A stretch of 64,000 nt of DNA from Alphaproteobacteria bacterium. Lineage in GTDB: Bacteria > Pseudomonadota > Alphaproteobacteria > Elsterales > Elsteraceae. Each line of letters opens with the position of its first letter. Position 1 is the first letter of the stretch. The notes beneath the pieces were generated by a model. It had not been told where the DNA came from. It made no database searches and saw only the letters and a list, made by a program, of their open reading frames with translations. Shown in pieces: positions 1 to 8,950 of this stretch. The stretch is from contig JAAFIC010000004.1 of NCBI GenBank assembly GCA_013298565.1, forward strand, positions 22,543-86,542, written 5' to 3'. The position numbers were made by a program, and so were the translations under genes.

Positions 1-1
1 G

Positions 2-631
2 GTTTCCCCGCACGCATCGGCCCAAGCAACGGGAAGCGATTCTAAGCGGCAGATTACGATCAAGAAATACGCCAATCGCCGCCTGTATAATACAGCGACC
101 TCTAGCTATGTAACACTCGATACCCTGTGCCAAATGGTGAAGGACGATGTGGATTTTGTCGTCTACGACGCTAAAACCAGCGACGACATTACCCGGCAAG
201 TCCTCACGCAGATTATTGTGGAAGAAGAAAGTAAGGGGCAAAACATGCTTCCCATCAGCTTCTTGCGTCAATTGATCGGCCTCTATGGTGACAATATGCA
301 ATGGCTGGTACCAAGCTATCTTGAAACGGCTATGCAGAGCTTCGCCCGCAATCAGGGGGAAATGCGCCAATATTTTCAAGAATCCTTCGGCAGCCTGTTT
401 CCGTTTGGCTCTTTCGATCACATGAGCAAGCAGAATATTGCTATGGTCGAACGGGCAATGCGGATGTTCACCCCCTTCGGCGCGCCGGGCGTTGGCAGTG
501 ACGGCAAACCGCAAGCCGGTCCCGCGTCGGCAGGCCAACCCGTTCAGGTGTTGGACCTAAAACGGCAGTTGGATGCGCTGCAAGCGCAGATTGAACAGTT
601 GAACCCCGGCACTAAAGCCGAAAAGCCCTAA
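2..631 (+). CDS. phaR: PhaR polyhydroxyalkanoate synthesis regulator (5' partial)
   Basis: The frame is open from the first bases of the window, so the start codon lies upstream; 209 residues are visible. The N-terminal part carries the PHB-accumulation regulator DNA-binding domain (ITIKKYANRRLYNTATSSYV), followed by the second conserved block (SKGQNMLPISFLRQLIGLYG). The C-terminus is Pro/Ala-rich and ends in a short coiled coil (LDLKRQLDALQAQIEQL). The family binds DNA and PHA granules and represses phasin genes, coupling granule amount to expression. An internal ATG at 134 would cut off the DNA-binding domain and is not the real start. Family identity is clear. Confidence 0.93.
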   Translation, partial: VSPHASAQATGSDSKRQITIKKYANRRLYNTATSSYVTLDTLCQMVKDDVDFVVYDAKTSDDITRQVLTQIIVEEESKGQNMLPISFLRQLIGLYGDNMQWLVPSYLETAMQSFARNQGEMRQYFQESFGSLFPFGSFDHMSKQNIAMVERAMRMFTPFGAPGVGSDGKPQAGPASAGQPVQVLDLKRQLDALQAQIEQLNPGTKAEKP

Positions 632-658
632 GTCTCCAGCCGGGCGGCAGGCGCTACG

Positions 659-991
659 ATGGTCGCGATCACCCCCATCACCTACCAGCCGATCGCCCCG
701 ACCCGGCCCATCCGCCGCCGTCAGCCGGAGGCGGAAGAGCATCAGGACGAAAAGCGCACTGAGGAGGCGACGGCGGGGGCACATACCGCCCGCCCCACCT
801 TCGATCTTGACAGCGAACAGGAAGATTTGGCCGACCCGCGCCAGCGCCGCCGCTCCAAGGGCCTCGCTCTGGTAGCAGCCCAAGTGACATTCCAGGCGCA
901 ACAGTTCGCCCAAGAGCATCTCGGCAGCGGCCTGTATTACGAACCTTGGGGCCTTGTCACGGCAGCCTATAAGCGCTGGGAAGAGCGTTAG
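659..991 (+). CDS. Small hypothetical protein
   Basis: This 110-residue protein starts 27 bp after phaR and may be co-transcribed with it. It is rich in Arg, Glu and Gln in the first half (IRRRQPEAEEHQDEKRTEE), which looks disordered. The C-terminal ~45 residues are more ordered and hydrophobic (GLALVAAQVTFQAQQFAQEH, then GLYYEPWGLVTAAYKRWEER). I see no signal peptide, membrane segment or recognised motif. Its stop overlaps the stop of the convergent gene at 988-1488 by 4 bp. Function is unknown. Confidence 0.6.
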   Translation: MVAITPITYQPIAPTRPIRRRQPEAEEHQDEKRTEEATAGAHTARPTFDLDSEQEDLADPRQRRRSKGLALVAAQVTFQAQQFAQEHLGSGLYYEPWGLVTAAYKRWEER

Positions 992-1488
992 GGTTTGTGC
1001 TGCTTGGCCGCGCCAGCATAGGTGGGCCGCCAGATCAGCCGATCCAGAAACTCCATCGCGCCCTGAGTGAGAATCAACAGTACAATCGTTGCCGGAAAAA
1101 TGATCTCCCGCAGGCTCTCGCCAAGAATACCGGGAAGCACTCGAAGCGCCAGCGCGATCAGCAGCCCGGTGTACGCGCCAGACATACTGCGGTAATGAAT
1201 AATCAGCCAAGTGGGGTTGCGCGTGCGCCGCCACCGCATTAACGCGAAAGTTCCAAGACTCACGGCCACCAGCGTTACCAGCGACAGAACATGCAGAAAA
1301 TTGAACCCACCGGTTAACCCATAAAGGAGCAGCCCGGTTGCCCCGGTCACGAACAGCCCAAAGGCGGAGAGAATGCCCAAGCGACGGTGCCAGGCATTGC
1401 CTTTGCGCGGCAGAGCATAAAGGATAGCCCCGCATCCGAGCGCCAAAACCGCGCTGGCGACGTGCAGGGTAAGAGGATCGAAGGTCAT
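988..1488 (-). CDS. DUF2306-like integral membrane protein
   Basis: This 166-residue protein is almost entirely membrane-embedded, with about five hydrophobic segments (for example LHVASAVLALGCGAILYALP and LGILSAFGLFVTGATGLLLY). The motif WHRRLG between the first two helices and HYRSMSGAYTG before a later one resemble the His/Arg pattern of DUF2306 proteins. The start codon overlaps that of the divergent LytTR gene: cat at 1486-1488 and atg at 1487-1489 share two bases, so any promoter must lie inside the neighbouring gene. Function is not established. Confidence 0.65.
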   Translation of the reverse strand: MTFDPLTLHVASAVLALGCGAILYALPRKGNAWHRRLGILSAFGLFVTGATGLLLYGLTGGFNFLHVLSLVTLVAVSLGTFALMRWRRTRNPTWLIIHYRSMSGAYTGLLIALALRVLPGILGESLREIIFPATIVLLILTQGAMEFLDRLIWRPTYAGAAKQHKP

Positions 1489-2338
1489 GGAACTATCTCC
1501 AGCAAGGTTCAGAATGCTCTTTGTCGTGGCGGCGGGGGTTGGGGTGTTTCTGGCATTTCTCGGCCCGTTCGGCAGTTATGGCGCGCCCCTACCCGACCGT
1601 CTGGTGTTCTGGATCACCTCGGTCGTGGCGGGAACTGGCCTGTCGGCGCTGACCACGCTGCTGCTCCCCGTTCGCTGGCGGGGTCACTCCGGCCCGGTCT
1701 ATGTGCTGACCGCGACAGCCCTGGTGACGCCGCTGCAAACCCTCGTGGTGCAACTGCTGCTGCCGCTGATTGCGCCGCCGCAGGTCGTAGCCGAAATGGG
1801 CTTCTGGCAGGAACTGCCCAACGTGGCCGTGTTGATGCTGATTGGCACCAGCGCAGCGTGGTTTTTCCAAACTCGTCCCAAAATTACGGCCCGCCCGCCC
1901 GTCGAAACCGTCGCCCCCGCCCCCGAAACCTCCCCCTTCTTTGCGCGCCTGCCGCGTGCTCTCGGCACGCAGGTGCTGTGCCTTGAGATGGAAGACCATT
2001 ACCTGCGCGCTCATACACCCTTGGGCAACGCCCTGATCTTGATGCGCTTGCGCGATGCTGTGACCGAGTTGCGCGCGGTGCCGGGAACACAGGTTCATAA
2101 AAGCTGGTGGGTGGCCCGCGCGGCGCTTGCCGGGGCCGAACGCGGTAAAAGCGGCTGGGAATTGATTCTCACCGATGGGCGGCGCGTACCCGTTGGGCGC
2201 ACCTATCGGCCCGCACTGGTGGCGGAAGGATGGTTGCCGGGGAGCAGGAAGGGAGATGAGGCAGGACATGGCTCCCAGGTAACAGACCCGCTAGAAAACC
2301 CAAGCGCCTCTTCGGGAAACGCGCGGATTTCGTCGTAA
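1487..2338 (+). CDS. Membrane-bound LytTR-type DNA-binding regulator
   Basis: The 283-residue protein has about four transmembrane segments in its first ~130 residues, a Pro-rich linker (TARPPVETVAPAPETSP), and a C-terminal LytTR DNA-binding domain at about residues 155-255 (VLCLEMEDHYLRAHTPLG, then HKSWWVARAAL and DGRRVPVGRTYRPAL). The class usually regulates neighbouring or membrane-related genes; the divergent DUF2306 gene is the obvious candidate target. The start is uncertain: an ATG at 1514 has a plausible AAGG upstream, whereas the ATG at 1487 overlaps the opposite start codon. The domain call is firm, the role inferred. Confidence 0.8.
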   Translation: MELSPARFRMLFVVAAGVGVFLAFLGPFGSYGAPLPDRLVFWITSVVAGTGLSALTTLLLPVRWRGHSGPVYVLTATALVTPLQTLVVQLLLPLIAPPQVVAEMGFWQELPNVAVLMLIGTSAAWFFQTRPKITARPPVETVAPAPETSPFFARLPRALGTQVLCLEMEDHYLRAHTPLGNALILMRLRDAVTELRAVPGTQVHKSWWVARAALAGAERGKSGWELILTDGRRVPVGRTYRPALVAEGWLPGSRKGDEAGHGSQVTDPLENPSASSGNARISS

Positions 2339-2387
2339 ACGTCCCGCCGTGCTGTTCGCGCTTCGTAAAAAGCGCTAGACTAATTTC

Positions 2388-3146
2388 ATGATCCGTCTGC
2401 TTCTTCTTCTGCTGCTGATGAGCCTTGCCCCTCCGGCCTTTGCCCAGCAACCCCACTGCCAGCTTCCCGAACGGCTGTCCACGCCCGCGCCCTGCCCAGA
2501 TCGAGGCCGGGGAGACGGCGATACGGCGGCGCGCGGCCAACCGGGCGATTTCGATTTCTATGTGCTCGCCCTGTCTTGGTCGCCAGCCTACTGCGATCAA
2601 GTGCGGGACCGGGGTAGTGCCGATTTGCAATGCCGCCGCAACCATTTCGGGTTCGTGGTGCATGGGCTGTGGCCGCAGTATGGCCCCGGTCGCGGCAGCA
2701 CTTGGCCGCAGTTTTGCACTCCTACGGCACCCGTGGCGGAAAACACGCTGCGCCGCGCCCTGTGCCTCATGCCGAGCGAGCGGCTGGTTCAGTGCCAATG
2801 GGCCAAGCACGGCACCTGTTCGGACCAAGCGACGCCCGACGCCTATCTCGATAAAATCCAACGGCTGATGGCAGGGTTGACCTTGCCCGACTTTGGCAAA
2901 GGGGGCAGCCGCACGGTGGCAGACATCGCCGAGGCTTTTGTCACAGCCAATACCGCACGCGGCCTTACCCCTGCCCATCTTCGTCTTGATCTTGGTCGGG
3001 ACGGGCGGTTAGAGGAAGTGCGGATTTGCTATGAGAAAAAGCTTAATCAGTTCCAAGCCTGTGGCGAGACCGTGGGCGGGTTCGATCCGGCGGATCGGCG
3101 GACCAGCGGGCGGCGCGTGCTAATCCGTGCGGTGACCCCATCATGA
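2388..3146 (+). CDS. Secreted ribonuclease T2 family protein
   Basis: 252 residues with a signal peptide (MIRLLLLLLLMSLAPPAFAQ). Both T2 active-site segments are present: CAS I FVVHGLWP with catalytic His92, and CAS II QWAKHGTC with His141. The residue that is usually a catalytic Glu just before CAS II (E-W-x-K-H-G-T-C) is Gln here, so activity may be altered or this may be a subgroup trait. Cysteines are spread as expected for a disulphide-bonded periplasmic enzyme. T2 RNases cleave RNA via 2',3'-cyclic phosphates, often for scavenging. The stop overlaps the next start (ATGA, 3143-3146), implying co-transcription. Confidence 0.9.
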   Translation: MIRLLLLLLLMSLAPPAFAQQPHCQLPERLSTPAPCPDRGRGDGDTAARGQPGDFDFYVLALSWSPAYCDQVRDRGSADLQCRRNHFGFVVHGLWPQYGPGRGSTWPQFCTPTAPVAENTLRRALCLMPSERLVQCQWAKHGTCSDQATPDAYLDKIQRLMAGLTLPDFGKGGSRTVADIAEAFVTANTARGLTPAHLRLDLGRDGRLEEVRICYEKKLNQFQACGETVGGFDPADRRTSGRRVLIRAVTPS

Positions 3147-3775
3147 TGAAAACCGTGCTGCTTTTGGCACTCTTAGCGCTCCCCGCCTTAGCGCAAGCCC
3201 CCTCGGGATCAGGCGGAGTGCCGCGCTCCGCGCTGCCCGCAGCCCCTTTGCCTGCCGCCCCATCCCCGTCGTCTGCTGCAAAACCTGCCGGGGTGAGCGC
3301 CTCACCGGGATTGCTCCCCCTCGCCGACACGCGCGCGCGCCTGGAAGCCGCTCTGGGGCGGCCCGTTGATAAAGCGCAATGGTTGGCGATCACGACCGCG
3401 TGGAAACAAACGATGGCCGAAGCGCGCATTACGCAGAACGGCTATGCTGACCGCTTGGCCGCAATCACGCAGCTCTATCGCGGGCGCATTTCCGAACTGC
3501 TGCCACCGCTGGAACAGGTGGGCAGTTTCGAGGGGCCGTCGCTGTTTCCAAAACTGGAAAAAGAACGCGGCCTGCCCTTAACAAAAGAAGAAAAGCTGGC
3601 AATTGCCGAGGCGGACAAAGCCCGTAAGGCTCAGGTTCAACCGCTGGGGGGGCGCTTAGTGGAAAGTTACGCTGCCGCGCTCGTGTTGCCGCAAGATCGC
3701 GTGAAGTTAGCCCTTAATACCGCCGCTCCGGCGGCATCAGCACTATCGTCCGCTGGGCTGCCGGCCAAGAACTGA
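3143..3775 (+). CDS. Exported hypothetical protein
   Basis: 210 residues, beginning with a signal peptide (MMKTVLLLALLALPALAQA), then a Pro/Ala/Ser linker to about residue 65. The rest is helical and charged (KAQWLAITTAWKQTMAEAR, KERGLPLTKEEKLAIAEADK). It overlaps the RNase T2 gene by 4 bp and is probably translated with it, so a periplasmic partner role is possible but unproven. Its last 62 bp overlap the 3' end of the convergent gene at 3714-3995. I do not recognise the family. Confidence 0.7.
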   Translation: MMKTVLLLALLALPALAQAPSGSGGVPRSALPAAPLPAAPSPSSAAKPAGVSASPGLLPLADTRARLEAALGRPVDKAQWLAITTAWKQTMAEARITQNGYADRLAAITQLYRGRISELLPPLEQVGSFEGPSLFPKLEKERGLPLTKEEKLAIAEADKARKAQVQPLGGRLVESYAAALVLPQDRVKLALNTAAPAASALSSAGLPAKN

Positions 3776-3995
3776 ACGCGAAGATCCACACTGCAATCGG
3801 CAGTAACGGCGTAAAGCCGATGAGTGCCCACCAGCCGGAATAGCCTGCCCGCTGCAAAATCCGCACAAGCATCCAACCCCACAGCAGCAGCAGCGGAATG
3901 AACAGAATGAAGAGCAGGGCGGTAGAGGCGAGCATTACCAACCCCCACACGGCCCCCATCAAGCCGAAAATCAGTGCAAAAAACCCTTCGATCAT
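3714..3995 (-). CDS. Small integral membrane protein
   Basis: 93 residues with two long hydrophobic segments (IFGLMGAVWGLVMLASTALL and ILFIPLLLLWGWMLV) and a third near WWALIGFTPLLPIAVWIFAF. The pattern GYSGWWALIGFTPLLPIAVW resembles DUF805-like small membrane proteins. It overlaps the upstream gene at 3992-4192 by 4 bp (ATGA), so the two form a translational pair. The 3' end runs 62 bp into the convergent gene. Function is unknown. Confidence 0.6.
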   Translation of the reverse strand: MIEGFFALIFGLMGAVWGLVMLASTALLFILFIPLLLLWGWMLVRILQRAGYSGWWALIGFTPLLPIAVWIFAFSSWPAAQRTIVLMPPERRY

Positions 3996-4192
3996 TTGAG
4001 TCGCCGATACTGAAGCCGCGTGTCGCCCTCGATCTTCGGCCAGGCGGCGAAAGCGAGAATTGCTATCGCCAACAGCGGCCCGATCAGGGGAACCAGCACG
4101 ATAAGAGAGAAAAACGGCGACAGGCCCGCCCTATTATAGGCGAACCACGTCGGCACCACGATTAGAAGGCCCAATAGGGTCAACGGGTCCAT
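3992..4192 (-). CDS. Very small membrane protein
   Basis: 66 residues, nearly all hydrophobic, with two transmembrane segments (LTLLGLLIVVPTWFAYNR and SLIVLVPLIGPLLAIAILAF) and a charged tail (WPKIEGDTRLQYRRLK). It overlaps the next minus-strand gene by 4 bp, and both look like parts of one small membrane complex. Nothing in the sequence gives a function. Confidence 0.55.
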   Translation of the reverse strand: MDPLTLLGLLIVVPTWFAYNRAGLSPFFSLIVLVPLIGPLLAIAILAFAAWPKIEGDTRLQYRRLK

Positions 4193-4262
4193 AAAAACTC
4201 CTCAAACGCCGCTCTATCACAGATGGGGGAGCCGCCCGAGAGGTGCAAGGGGGAAGCGGAGG

Positions 4263-5450
4263 TTACGCTGCCGCCCCCGGCAGAACAACACCCGGCCCCG
4301 GTGCGGCGGGGGCAGGCGCGAAGCCGGTTTGCGTGCGGCGAACGCGCTGGCTGTCTGACTTCAACTGCCCGCAGGCCGCGCCAATATCGCGCCCGCGCGG
4401 CGTGCGAACGGGCGAGGCATAGCCTGCGTTGTTCAACACCCCCACGAACTTATCAATCTGGGCATCGGTCGAGCACTCATAAGGTGCGCCCGGCCAGGGG
4501 TTGAACGGGATCACGTTCACCTTGGCGTGAATTCCCCCCAGCAGGCGCACGAGTTCCTTGGCGTCGGCAACGCTATCGTTCACGTCGCGCAGCATCGTAT
4601 ATTCAAATGTCACGCGGCGGGCATTGCTGGCACCGGGATACGTGCGGCAAGCGTCCAGAAGCTCGGCAATCGGATATTTTTTGTTCAGCGGCACCAAAAT
4701 ATCGCGCACCTCATCGCGCACCGCGTGCAGCGAAATAGCCAACGCCACGCCAATTTCTTCGCCCGTGCGGCGGATCATCGGCACCACGCCAGACGTGGAC
4801 AGCGTGATACGGCGGCGCGACAAGGCAATGCCTTCGTGATCCATGACGATCTGCATGGCTTTTTTGACGTTCTCGAAATTATACAGCGGTTCGCCCATGC
4901 CCATCAGCACGACGTTGGAGAGCATCCTGCCATCTTGCGGGCTGGGCCATTCGCCAATGCAGTCGCGCGCCAGCATGACTTGGCCGACGATTTCGGCAGG
5001 GTCCAGGTTGCGGACCAGCTTCATCGTGCCGGTATGGCAGAAGCGGCACGACAGCGTACAGCCGACTTGGCTGGAAACGCACAGAGTGCCGCGATCTTCT
5101 TCAGGGATATAAACGGTTTCGATTTCATTGCCGTCATCCATCCGTAGCAACCACTTGCGCGTGCCATCGACGGAGAGGCGATCCACTTTATTTTCCGGGC
5201 GGCGAACCTCGTAGGTATCGGCCAGGCGGCGGCGGAAGTCCTTATGCAGCGTTGTCATCGCCTCGAAATCGGTTTCACCGCGATGATAGAGCCAGTGCCA
5301 CAGTTGCTTGGCGCGAAACGGAGCTTCACCTAAAGCCAACATTTCGGCCTTCAGTTCCTCGCGGGTGAGACCGATCAGGTTTTTTTTGCGCGTTGCTTGC
5401 GCGAGAAGAGGGTTTGCCTGCCCTTCCACCATATCCTGAACGCTTGTCAC
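4263..5450 (-). CDS. rlmN: 23S rRNA (adenine2503-C2)-methyltransferase RlmN
   Basis: 395 residues. This radical-SAM enzyme methylates C2 of A2503 in 23S rRNA and also of A37 in some tRNAs. The cluster motif C131-x3-C135-x2-C138 is in [20 protein letters not shown]. The SAM-binding MGMGEPL follows, and the second catalytic Cys sits in [10 protein letters not shown] near residue 355. The N-terminal helical domain ([20 protein letters not shown]) is complete. The start is GTG at 5450, with a purine-rich AAGGGGATAGGG just upstream. The C-terminus has a Pro/Ala/Gly tail beyond the usual end. Confidence 0.96.
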   Translation of the reverse strand: MTSVQDMVEGQANPLLAQATRKKNLIGLTREELKAEMLALGEAPFRAKQLWHWLYHRGETDFEAMTTLHKDFRRRLADTYEVRRPENKVDRLSVDGTRKWLLRMDDGNEIETVYIPEEDRGTLCVSSQVGCTLSCRFCHTGTMKLVRNLDPAEIVGQVMLARDCIGEWPSPQDGRMLSNVVLMGMGEPLYNFENVKKAMQIVMDHEGIALSRRRITLSTSGVVPMIRRTGEEIGVALAISLHAVRDEVRDILVPLNKKYPIAELLDACRTYPGASNARRVTFEYTMLRDVNDSVADAKELVRLLGGIHAKVNVIPFNPWPGAPYECSTDAQIDKFVGVLNNAGYASPVRTPRGRDIGAACGQLKSDSQRVRRTQTGFAPAPAAPGPGVVLPGAAA

Positions 5451-5580
5451 ACCCTATCCCCTTCACGCCTACTCTAGCGATGTTCTAGCAGATGCCCGCA
5501 AGGCTGCCCAGGGAGGGTTTTTCATGCGCCTATGCACGCGGCTGAACGGTGTTGTTTCGCCGCTCCGTCGCGGGATACCT

Positions 5581-5603
5581 AAACAGAAAGCGGGCTAACC
5601 CGC
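5581..5603 (-). terminator. Probable intrinsic terminator of the chemotaxis receptor gene
   Basis: On the minus strand GCGGG-TTAG-CCCGC is followed by TTTCTGTTT. The stop codon of the receptor gene lies within the hairpin, and rlmN starts about 130 bp further on. Confidence 0.5.
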
Positions 5604-7304
5604 CCGAACGCTAGACAGAAAATGATCCACCTGTCGGCGTAGGTTTTCGGACTGCTCCAGAAACCCGCCTGCAACCGATAGCACCTGTTGTGCCGCAGCG
5701 CCGGTATGTTCCGAGGCAGTGGTGACGTGAACCATACTTGCCGTAACTTCCCGCGTTCCGGCGCTGGCTTGAGTAACACTGCGCGAAATTTCATGGGCCG
5801 CCATCGACTGTTGCGTCACCGTTGTGGCAATGGTAGCCGTTACATCATCTATTTCGTGGATCGTGTTGGTAATCGTTGCCAGCGCTTTCACGGAGTTATC
5901 GGCAGCGGCTTGAATTTCGTTGATTTTCTGAATGATGCTTTCGGTTGCTTGGGCGGTTTGATTGGCAAGGCCCTTCACTTCGCTGGCAACAACGGCAAAA
6001 CCTTTGCCCGCTTCGCCCGCACGGGCAGCTTCGATGGTTGCATTCAGCGCCAGCAAATTGGTTTGACCCGCAATCGTTTGAATGAGCTTCACAACATCGC
6101 CAATTTGCTGGGCCGCCGAGGTCAAACTTTGGATCGTTGTATCCGTTTTTCCGGCTTCGGCCACCGCCCGCGCGGCAATGGAGGCCGATTTTTCAACTTG
6201 ACGACCAATCTCAGCCACCGAGGACGAAAGTTCTTCAGTGGCGGAGGCAACCGACTCGACATTGGAAGACGCCTGCTCGGTCGCACCAGCGACGATAACT
6301 GACTGCTGACAAGCATTATCGCTGGCCGAAACCATTGATTGCGCGACAGTTTCCAGCTCATGCGCGGACTGGGCCTGCTGAGTAATAAGCGTACCAACCG
6401 ACTCTTGAAACCGCTGCGCCAAGCCAGCCATCATCGCCTGCTTTTCTAATTGAGCCTCGGCCTCGCGCTCGGCTTGCGATGCCACGAGCGCACGACGATC
6501 AATCTCACCTGCCCGGAAAATCCGCAAGGCATTCACCATTGCGCCGATTTCGTTGCGAACATTATCGCCAACAATCTCAAAGTCGATGTCGCCCTTGGCA
6601 ACCCGGCGCATAGAAACTTTAAGCCGACTGATTGGGCGCACCACCCAAAACATGAAACCAAAACCCAAAATAAAGCACGAAATAAGAATAACACCACCAA
6701 TAACCATGAACACTGTTTGAAAATTAGACCTATACTCTGCGAGATTGGAAAATTTACCATCAATTATTTGCGCGTTTGCGATAAGAATATTGTTCGTTAT
6801 CATAGAAAGCTCAGTCATGCCTGCCGTGATCGACTTAGCGTTTTCATCGAAAGGCTCCATTAGGGCATTCCCGGCAACACGGCCCTTTTCCAAATAAGTA
6901 TTGGCCATTCTTTTCCCCAGATCATAATAAACTGGAAAATCTATTTTTATTCTTCTGAGAGACGCTAAAATGATTTTCGCCTTCATAGTTTCAGCTAAAG
7001 TTTCAGCTGTCTGTATATCTGAAAAAAAAGACTGAGCGTGCGCTTCCGCATCTTGCAAACCTTCAGCATCATGCGTTGCAGAAACATCTGTTAAATATTG
7101 TTGCACTTGAATAAGATGTATTTTCATTTCTGTTACAGATTTATGTAACAAAAAATTGTTTGTATTTTGTATAACAGCTATGTCCCTGACCTCATCAATA
7201 AGCATTTGCTCTTGTTGCTGTGCGAATAAATTAGCACCATATCCTATCACAATAGAAGCTGTTACCACGGCCAAGGCGATATATACTTTAACTCTAATGA
7301 GCAT
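5595..7304 (-). CDS. Methyl-accepting chemotaxis protein
   Basis: 569 residues: a transmembrane segment near 7-28, a ~175-residue helical periplasmic sensor domain, a second transmembrane segment near 203-227 ([20 protein letters not shown]), a HAMP domain ([20 protein letters not shown]), then the cytoplasmic signalling domain with the conserved hairpin tip ([20 protein letters not shown]). It would signal to CheA/CheW. No C-terminal CheR-binding pentapeptide is visible. The coding sequence for the sensor half (about 6650-7300) is clearly richer in A/T than the signalling half, suggesting domain shuffling. The ligand is unknown. Confidence 0.93.
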   Translation of the reverse strand: MLIRVKVYIALAVVTASIVIGYGANLFAQQQEQMLIDEVRDIAVIQNTNNFLLHKSVTEMKIHLIQVQQYLTDVSATHDAEGLQDAEAHAQSFFSDIQTAETLAETMKAKIILASLRRIKIDFPVYYDLGKRMANTYLEKGRVAGNALMEPFDENAKSITAGMTELSMITNNILIANAQIIDGKFSNLAEYRSNFQTVFMVIGGVILISCFILGFGFMFWVVRPISRLKVSMRRVAKGDIDFEIVGDNVRNEIGAMVNALRIFRAGEIDRRALVASQAEREAEAQLEKQAMMAGLAQRFQESVGTLITQQAQSAHELETVAQSMVSASDNACQQSVIVAGATEQASSNVESVASATEELSSSVAEIGRQVEKSASIAARAVAEAGKTDTTIQSLTSAAQQIGDVVKLIQTIAGQTNLLALNATIEAARAGEAGKGFAVVASEVKGLANQTAQATESIIQKINEIQAAADNSVKALATITNTIHEIDDVTATIATTVTQQSMAAHEISRSVTQASAGTREVTASMVHVTTASEHTGAAAQQVLSVAGGFLEQSENLRRQVDHFLSSVRAG

Positions 7305-7391
7305 TTCTTATCTCCAAGATTTCATCGCGCCGATAGGATTATAGAGTAAACCCTAAGATTTAATTAAACTAGTTCAAAAATATACTGCTGC

Positions 7392-7410
7392 AATTATTCT
7401 TAGAATAATT
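7392..7410. promoter_or_regulatory. 19-bp perfect palindrome upstream of the chemotaxis receptor
   Basis: AATTATTCT-T-AGAATAATT has two perfect 9-bp arms around a single base. It lies about 90 bp upstream of the receptor start in an A/T-rich 200-bp gap. It could be an operator. On the minus strand a TATAAT lies between it and the gene (rc of 7336-7341), without a convincing -35. Confidence 0.35.
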
Positions 7411-7505
7411 ATAGTTTTTCAAGAAACATTCATTAAGACGAAACCGCTGCCGAAAAGCCGAGTGCCGGGCGGCACAGGGCAATCCGTCAGCAGGCTGTCC
7501 GCCCG

Positions 7506-8837
7506 CTACTCAATCGTCGGCAGAATCTTTGCCAAGGTTTCGACAATGCGGTCGATTTGATGTTTCTCGATAATCAGCGGCGGCGAGAGGGCGATGATGT
7601 CGCCGGTGGTGCGAATGAGAACGCCCGCTTCATAGGCTTTCAAGAAGGTCTCGAAGGCTCGCGCGGTTGGTTTGCCTGGACGCGGTTCAAGCTCGATGCC
7701 GCCGACGAGGCCAAGGTTCCGCACGTCTATAACGTGCTTGGTACCCTTCAGGCTGTGCAGCGCGTTCTCGAAATACGGGGCCATCTCGGCGGCGCGCTCG
7801 AACAATTGCTGGTCGCGGTACACGTCTAGCGTGGCGATTGCAGCGGCGGAAGCAATCGGGTGGCCCGAATAGGTATAGCCGTGAAAAAGCTCGATGGTGT
7901 TTTCAGGCGCATTCATGAAGGCGTCGTAAATCCCATCGCGGGCGAAGACGGCGGCCATCGGAATAACGCCATTGGTGATGCCCTTGGCCGTGGTCATCAT
8001 ATCCGGCACCACGCCGAATTTATCGGCCCCGAACGCTGTGCCTAAACGCCCGAAACCCGTGATAACTTCATCGAAAATCAGCAAAATGCCGTGTTTAGTG
8101 CAAATCGCGCGGATTTTTTCGAGATAGCCTTTCGGCGGCACCAGCACACCGGTGGACCCCGCCAACGGCTCGACAATCACGGCAGCGATATTGCTGGCAT
8201 CGTGCAAGGTAACAATCTTCTCCAGCTCGTCGGCCAAATTGGCCCCATGCTCCGGCATCCCGCGCGAGAAGGCGTTCTTGGCGATGTCGTGCGTGTGCGG
8301 CAGATGATCGACCCCCGTTAGCAACGAGCCGAAAAACTTGCGGTTGGTCACAATCCCGCCCACCGAAATGCCGCCGAACCCGACGCCATGATAGCCACGC
8401 TCGCGCCCAATGATGCGCGTGCGCGTGCCGTCGCCGCGCGTGCGGTGGTAGGCAATGGCAATCTTCATCGCCGTATCGACGGCTTCGGACCCCGAGTTGC
8501 AAAAGAAGATTGAGTTCAAATCCTCCGGCGCAAGTTGCGCCAAGCGCGAGGCTAACTCAAATGCGCCCGGATGCCCCATTTGAAAAGCTGGCGCATAATC
8601 GAGAATCGCCACCTGCTTTTGCACAGCCTCCACAATTTTTTTCTGGCCATGCCCTGCGTTCACACACCACAGCCCCGCCGTTCCATCGAGGATCTCGCGC
8701 CCGTCATCGGTGGTGTAGTACATGCCTTCCGCGCTCACCAGCATACGCGGCGCGGCCTTGAACTGACGGTTGGCCGTAAACGGCATCCAGAAGGGGCGCA
8801 GATTGTTCACGCTAGAACGGGTATCATCGGGCATCAT
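7506..8837 (-). CDS. Omega-amino acid (beta-alanine):pyruvate aminotransferase, class III
   Basis: 443 residues, PLP-dependent fold type I. Visible features are CNSGSEAVDTAMK (phosphate-binding GSE, 116-118), the GYHG motif near 149, Asp256 in FDEVITGFGRLG that contacts the pyridine nitrogen, and the Schiff-base Lys285 in TTAKGITNG. The N-terminal LRPFWMPFTANRQFK and LDGTAGLWCVNAGHG are typical of the beta-alanine:pyruvate / omega-transaminase subgroup, which moves an amino group from a terminal amine to pyruvate. I chose ATG at 8837 because TAAGGA precedes it; a GTG at 8855 is also in frame. It follows the peptide importer genes, so it may act on an imported amine or peptide product. Confidence 0.88.
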   Translation of the reverse strand: MMPDDTRSSVNNLRPFWMPFTANRQFKAAPRMLVSAEGMYYTTDDGREILDGTAGLWCVNAGHGQKKIVEAVQKQVAILDYAPAFQMGHPGAFELASRLAQLAPEDLNSIFFCNSGSEAVDTAMKIAIAYHRTRGDGTRTRIIGRERGYHGVGFGGISVGGIVTNRKFFGSLLTGVDHLPHTHDIAKNAFSRGMPEHGANLADELEKIVTLHDASNIAAVIVEPLAGSTGVLVPPKGYLEKIRAICTKHGILLIFDEVITGFGRLGTAFGADKFGVVPDMMTTAKGITNGVIPMAAVFARDGIYDAFMNAPENTIELFHGYTYSGHPIASAAAIATLDVYRDQQLFERAAEMAPYFENALHSLKGTKHVIDVRNLGLVGGIELEPRPGKPTARAFETFLKAYEAGVLIRTTGDIIALSPPLIIEKHQIDRIVETLAKILPTIE

Positions 8838-8859
8838 CGCATCCTTACTCTGCACGGGC

Positions 8860-8873
8860 TGACCAACTGGTCA
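8860..8873. promoter_or_regulatory. Candidate operator upstream of the aminotransferase
   Basis: TGACCA-AC-TGGTCA is a perfect inverted repeat 22 bp upstream of the aminotransferase start, between it and the upstream dppF stop. The half-site TGGTC resembles sites of GntR/FadR-type regulators. No such regulator gene is in the window. Confidence 0.35.
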
Positions 8874-8950
8874 AGAATGCTAAGGCGGTTTCGCTTCGGA
8901 CGGAAGCGCGATTTCACGGCGTGAGACCCAGATGTGATTTATCGCGCCCC

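Noticed and set aside
557..1435. A 292-codon minus-strand frame
   Set aside because: It overlaps phaR, the small plus-strand gene and the DUF2306-like gene, and its composition (Arg, Trp and Cys-rich) is typical of a wrong frame.
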